Notes under the pieces: generated by a model
Told to the model about the DNA's origin: nothing
Seen by the model: only the letters and a program-made list of their open reading frames with translations
The model's database searches: none
Position numbers and translations under genes: made by a program
Source: Bdellovibrionales bacterium
GTDB lineage: Bacteria > Bdellovibrionota > Bdellovibrionia > Bdellovibrionales > Bdellovibrionaceae
NCBI GenBank assembly: GCA_018266295.1
Contig: JAFEAQ010000008.1
Coordinates: 186,001 to 250,000 of the forward strand
Reading direction: 5' to 3'
Length of the DNA stretch: 64,000 bases
In this document: positions 60,708 through 64,000 of the stretch, in pieces
Numbering within the stretch: position 1 is the stretch's first letter
How the letters are laid out: each line of letters opens with the position of its first letter

Positions 60708-61559
60708 ATGACAAACACAAACGACTATATGGAAACTCATAGACCTTGGACCGAATATACTTATGTGGCTTTTGATACTGAAACGAGCGGAGCTTATCCC
60801 ATCGGATCCGATATCATTGAGTTTGGTGCCGTTAAATGGAAAGATGGCAAAGAGATCGCTTCCTACCAGACTTTGTTGAAGCCGCGTGAGCTGCTTACTG
60901 AATTCAACATGAGTATTCACGGCATTACTAATGAGATGGTGGCGGATGCCCCTAAAATGTCTGAAAAAATCCGCGAGATCTATGACTTCATGAATGGCTC
61001 TGTGCCGATGGCCCATCATGCGCCGTTTGATTTGGGGTTTGTCGCGGTTGAGTTTGAAACGCACGCGCTGCCGCTACTGACAGGTCCAGTTTTGTGCACG
61101 AGTCTGCTGTCGCGTAAATGGATTCACGGAACTGAGAACCATAAACTCCAAACTTTGGTCAAGTTCCTGAATATCGAGGGCGGAGCTGCTCATCGCGCTT
61201 TGGATGATGCCCGTTCTTGTTTGATGGTAGGACTTGAGTGTTTTAAACGCATGGGCGAAAACGCGACGTTGGCGGACGCAATGAAAAGCCAGGGTAAAAA
61301 GCTTGAGTGGAATGACTATTCATTGCTTCGTTGGAACAACCCCGTCGTGAAAACTCTGATCGAAGCGACTTACCAGAAAAAAGACCTCGAAATTGTTTAT
61401 GAAAAATCCGCGGCAGCTACCGCCGAGCCACGCAAAGTTCGCCCGATGGGAATCGTACGCAACCCGGATGGGGATTATCTGCAGGCTTTCTGCCTCCGCG
61501 ATAATATTGCTAAGAGATATTACCTCAGTAAAATTAAGGACGCGGCTCTTGTGTACTAG
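60708..61559 (+). CDS. DnaQ-like exonuclease fused to a WYL domain
   Basis: A 283-residue protein. Residues 15-180 are a DEDDh 3'-5' exonuclease: YVAFDTETSG with the first Asp and Glu, AHHAPFDLGFV with the second Asp, and HRALDDARS with the catalytic His and Asp. Residues about 215-283 (LEIVYEKSAAATAEPRKVRP, YLQAFCLRDNIAKRYYLSKI) match a WYL domain, a nucleotide or ligand sensor usually found in transcription factors. Fusion of the two is unusual. No clear ribosome binding site precedes the ATG; an in-frame ATG at 60729 is an alternative start. Confidence 0.82.
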   Translation: MTNTNDYMETHRPWTEYTYVAFDTETSGAYPIGSDIIEFGAVKWKDGKEIASYQTLLKPRELLTEFNMSIHGITNEMVADAPKMSEKIREIYDFMNGSVPMAHHAPFDLGFVAVEFETHALPLLTGPVLCTSLLSRKWIHGTENHKLQTLVKFLNIEGGAAHRALDDARSCLMVGLECFKRMGENATLADAMKSQGKKLEWNDYSLLRWNNPVVKTLIEATYQKKDLEIVYEKSAAATAEPRKVRPMGIVRNPDGDYLQAFCLRDNIAKRYYLSKIKDAALVY

Positions 61560-62460
61560 GATCTTCAGGCGGCTTGCGACGGCGAAGTTCTTCACGGACT
61601 TTCTCGGCAAGCTCCTCAAGATGTCTGAATTCGTCGCCTGAACGCAATTTCAAGCCACGATCTTTGCCCTCAAGCAAATTATCAATCAGGAATCTTTCAA
61701 AAGCATAAACCGGTCCCGCAATACGATGCGAGATCAAGCGGCCGACCGCAAACAAGATCGCGCAGAACGCGACGCAGATGATGGCGTAGGTAATCACAAA
61801 CGGAATCAGGAATTTATTGAGCAAGAACTGATTATTGCCGACGAGTTCTGAGATCGTCACTCGCAAGTAAGTATAAGAGAAGACAAGGCTGATCAGAGTC
61901 AGGCTGAGGCCCACCGCCATCAAAACCAAGCAGTACTTCAATTGGAACTTTCTATTAATCCAGTACACTTTGCGTGCATTGTTTTCCGGCCAAAGCAAGT
62001 CGCCCTCCCGAATGATCGCGAACACGATCATGCCATAGCCGACCCACTGGAGAGCATCTGCCAAGTTAAATGCCGGGCTTGAAAGACTTGGCGAACCGAG
62101 AACGATGAAATCGATGACGTAACCATAGATGATTCGATCGGCAACGTTGCCGAGGATACCACCCAATAGGATGGATAAACCCGAACGCAACATAAGACTA
62201 CGAATCGGCAGCAAGTATTGCACGATCGCGTAGGAACAAATTAGAAATGCGCCGCCGGTTGAAAGAGACACGATACGAAGAACAGCTGGAAGATCAGAGA
62301 ACAGGCCTAGCATTGCACCATGATTGTGGTGCAAGATAAAACTAACTGGACCATGGGTGGACGATCCCGGCATATTTGACGCTGCAACCTTGCTTACACG
62401 GTCAATTATCCAGGTTACAATCAGTGGTAGAGTTACAAGGAGCCAGTCACGTTTTCTCAT
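61534..62460 (-). CDS. lspA: signal peptidase II fused to a HAMP domain
   Basis: A 308-residue protein, about twice the usual LspA length. Residues 1-155 are lipoprotein signal peptidase: Asp20 in TWIIDRVSK, HNHGAMLG, GNVADRI with Asp108, and FNLADALQ with Asp135, so the catalytic pair is present. Two more helices (about 175-200 and 215-240) lead to a HAMP-like segment at 240-292 (RIAGPVYAFERFLIDNLLEG, SGDEFRHLEEL) and a basic tail. HAMP domains pass signals in receptors. Its 3' end overlaps the convergent exonuclease by 26 nt. Confidence 0.88.
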   Translation of the reverse strand: MRKRDWLLVTLPLIVTWIIDRVSKVAASNMPGSSTHGPVSFILHHNHGAMLGLFSDLPAVLRIVSLSTGGAFLICSYAIVQYLLPIRSLMLRSGLSILLGGILGNVADRIIYGYVIDFIVLGSPSLSSPAFNLADALQWVGYGMIVFAIIREGDLLWPENNARKVYWINRKFQLKYCLVLMAVGLSLTLISLVFSYTYLRVTISELVGNNQFLLNKFLIPFVITYAIICVAFCAILFAVGRLISHRIAGPVYAFERFLIDNLLEGKDRGLKLRSGDEFRHLEELAEKVREELRRRKPPEDPSTQEPRP

Positions 62461-62539
62461 ATCTTTTCAATGTACCAAGTGATTTTCCTTGAGAGCAACT
62501 AAGCTCATAGATACCATTTTTTAGTCCAGGGAGATTTTC

Positions 62540-63955
62540 ATGAGATATCTGTTTTTTGTTTGTTTTTTAATTCTAGCGCGTCCAGTTCATGCTCAAGAGT
62601 CTTCATTCAAGGCGGAGCTTCAAAAAATTATCAAAAAATCCGGTGTTCCCGAGTCTGACCTCGGAATTTACATCACAAGCGGCGAAGGCGAGCATCAAGA
62701 GGTCATTTTTGATTTGAACTCAAAAAAGAAAATGATTCCTGCATCCATTTCAAAAGTCGCGACGTCTTCTGCGGTTCTTGAGTACTTCCCCCCTGGATAT
62801 AAATTTAAAACTCAACTCGTTTCTGCTGGAACAATTCAAGATAAAACTTTGAAGGGTGATTTGTACCTAAAAGGCGGCGGTGACCCAAGTTTTGTCTCTG
62901 AAAACATGTGGTTCCTCGTGAACAACTTCAAACGCAATGAGATTCAAAAAATCGAAGGTGATATCGTTGTCGATGATTCTCTTTTCGATTCAAAACGTTA
63001 CGATTCCAGTCGTCAGCCCGAACGTGTAGATCGTGCCTATGATGCTCCGGTCGGCGCGATGTCGTTTAACTGGAATTCTATCAATATCTTTGTGCGTCCA
63101 GCAGAAAAAGCGGGCGCACCCGCCGTGGTGTTCTTAGATCCTGAAAATGAGTACGTTCGCCTTGTCAACAAAACGACGACAACCAGTAGCGGTGAAAGCA
63201 GTGTTGTCGCGTCTCGTGTTGAAGATAAAAACTTTGGCGGCGATGTGATTCATGTCTCTGGAAAGATCGCTAAAGGCTCGAAGGAAGTCGTCATTTTCAA
63301 AAACATTACACAACCTGATATCTGGTCCGGCTACAATTTGAAATCCTTCCTCGCACAACGTGGAATCACTGTGACTGGAAAGATTCGTATTGGTAAAGCG
63401 CCGCTCAATTCAACAGTCATGGCCGAGGCTGAAAGCAAGGGGATCGAAGGTTCCCTCGCGGATATGAATAAGTTCTCGAATAATTACGTTGCTGAAATGC
63501 TGACAAAGAATCTGGGGACACTCAAAGGCGGGCAAGGAACATTGGACGCAGGCATGGCAATGATCAATGAGCATTTGAAAAAGCTCGGTCTGCCGGAAGA
63601 TCAATATTATTTCCAGAATCCATCGGGGCTGACTCGGGACAATCGCATCAGCGCGTTTGGTATGTGGAAGATCGTGTCGCACTTACGCAATGATCTTAAG
63701 GTCCAGCCGGAATTCTTAACATCGCTCCCAATTGCCGGCATCGACGGGACGCTGAAAAAGAGAATGAAGAATTCTCCTGCAGAACGCTGGGTTCGCGCGA
63801 AGACAGGATTCTTGACGGACGTTGTCAGTCTTACAGGATACGCTGGACGTAGCGACGGTCGAGTTTTCACCTTCACTTTTATCTTCAATGGTACAAAAGA
63901 TGAGGGGAGTGTGCGAAACTTCTATGATCAGATGCTCATCGCTCTGACAAAGTAG
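62540..63955 (+). CDS. dacB: D-alanyl-D-alanine carboxypeptidase/endopeptidase PBP4
   Basis: A 471-residue S13 peptidase with a signal peptide ending ARPVHAQ. The three penicillin-binding motifs are intact: SISK with Ser69 and Lys72, SNN at 313-315 and KTG at 421-423. The length is similar to E. coli PBP4, so the extra domains are probably retained. It cuts D-Ala-D-Ala bonds and peptide cross-links. Some Bdellovibrio PBP4 enzymes are secreted into prey to round the cell; this copy may be that kind or a housekeeping one. AGGGAG precedes the ATG. Confidence 0.93.
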   Translation: MRYLFFVCFLILARPVHAQESSFKAELQKIIKKSGVPESDLGIYITSGEGEHQEVIFDLNSKKKMIPASISKVATSSAVLEYFPPGYKFKTQLVSAGTIQDKTLKGDLYLKGGGDPSFVSENMWFLVNNFKRNEIQKIEGDIVVDDSLFDSKRYDSSRQPERVDRAYDAPVGAMSFNWNSINIFVRPAEKAGAPAVVFLDPENEYVRLVNKTTTTSSGESSVVASRVEDKNFGGDVIHVSGKIAKGSKEVVIFKNITQPDIWSGYNLKSFLAQRGITVTGKIRIGKAPLNSTVMAEAESKGIEGSLADMNKFSNNYVAEMLTKNLGTLKGGQGTLDAGMAMINEHLKKLGLPEDQYYFQNPSGLTRDNRISAFGMWKIVSHLRNDLKVQPEFLTSLPIAGIDGTLKKRMKNSPAERWVRAKTGFLTDVVSLTGYAGRSDGRVFTFTFIFNGTKDEGSVRNFYDQMLIALTK

Positions 63956-64000
63956 TTTTTGACGGCAAAGCCATGGAGGGTCTTGCTTGAAAGCCTTGGT

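Noticed and set aside
63960-64000. GCAAAGCC-like words at the window end suggesting a cyclic-di-GMP riboswitch
   Set aside because: Only one short word matches, and the window ends before any fold can be judged.
1-64000. tRNA, rRNA, insertion sequence or prophage
   Set aside because: None of the expected sequence patterns or protein families were recognised in either strand.

Overview
The window looks like chromosome of a predatory or predatory-lineage bacterium of the Bdellovibrio group (Bdellovibrionota). The basis is the combination of tandem flagellins with an fliD-fliS cluster, very many lipoproteins and secreted proteases, a TIGR02147-type regulator (a family I know mainly from Bdellovibrio and Fibrobacter), a PBP4/DacB peptidase and roughly balanced base composition. 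This is inference from gene content; no rRNA, tRNA, CRISPR array, transposase or prophage was recognised, so no species is claimed.

Layout. (1) 1-9.8 kb, flagellar filament region: a small secreted protein, a 190-nt near-palindrome, two flagellin genes each with a sigma-28-type promoter and a long structured leader, an inserted Ppx-like lipoprotein and DUF4442 gene, then flaG, a low-complexity lipoprotein, fliD, fliS and a FliT/FlgN-like chaperone. (2) 10-19 kb, one long gene chain: TPR protein, Maf-like protein, two GT9 heptosyltransferase-like proteins with a tiny gene between them, a histidine kinase, a CheY-like regulator, rsmD, coaD and an aminotransferase. The first part reads as a candidate flagellin glycosylation (heptosylation) module. 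(3) 19-29.6 kb, envelope genes: tandem von Willebrand A lipoproteins, a DUF2802 protein, a Wzz-like protein with a polysaccharide deacetylase, a YkgJ-type protein, an unusual palindromic intergenic region, a membrane-anchored protein of unknown role, an outer-membrane-like protein and a sugar dehydrogenase.

(4) 29.6-33.6 kb, minus-strand housekeeping block: heptose-phosphate adenylyltransferase, RDD protein, rsmE, prmA and two exported proteins. (5) 33.7-40.6 kb, surface proteins: a collagen-like lipoprotein, a 916-residue coiled-coil lipoprotein with a buried hydrophobic stretch, a related small lipoprotein, and a subtilisin with a Pro/Thr tail. (6) 40.7-43.8 kb: a cyclase-like HEAT-repeat membrane protein and a tandem cNMP-binding protein behind a sigma-28-type promoter, suggesting a signalling pair co-expressed with late flagellar genes. 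(7) 43.8-52.5 kb: a lipoprotein, an OmpR-type two-component system with a gluzincin protease, DUF2231, a Tat-exported RCC1 propeller whose ribosome binding site lies in a hairpin, a secreted metallopeptidase and its divergent TIGR02147-type regulator. (8) 52.5-64 kb: DMT transporter, rluB, a hypothetical, a coiled-coil protein, dsbD, motAB behind another sigma-28-like promoter, an outer-membrane protein, an exonuclease-WYL fusion, an LspA-HAMP fusion and dacB.

The theme is motility plus a heavily invested cell surface. At least five sites match TAAA-N15/16-GCCGATAA, linking both flagellins, flaG, motAB and the cyclase-like/cNMP-binding pair into one predicted regulon. The most unusual items are the four-cysteine GT9 module beside the flagellins, the LspA-HAMP and exonuclease-WYL fusions, the 556-745 palindrome with an RNA-like three-way junction, and the hairpin over the RCC1 ribosome binding site.
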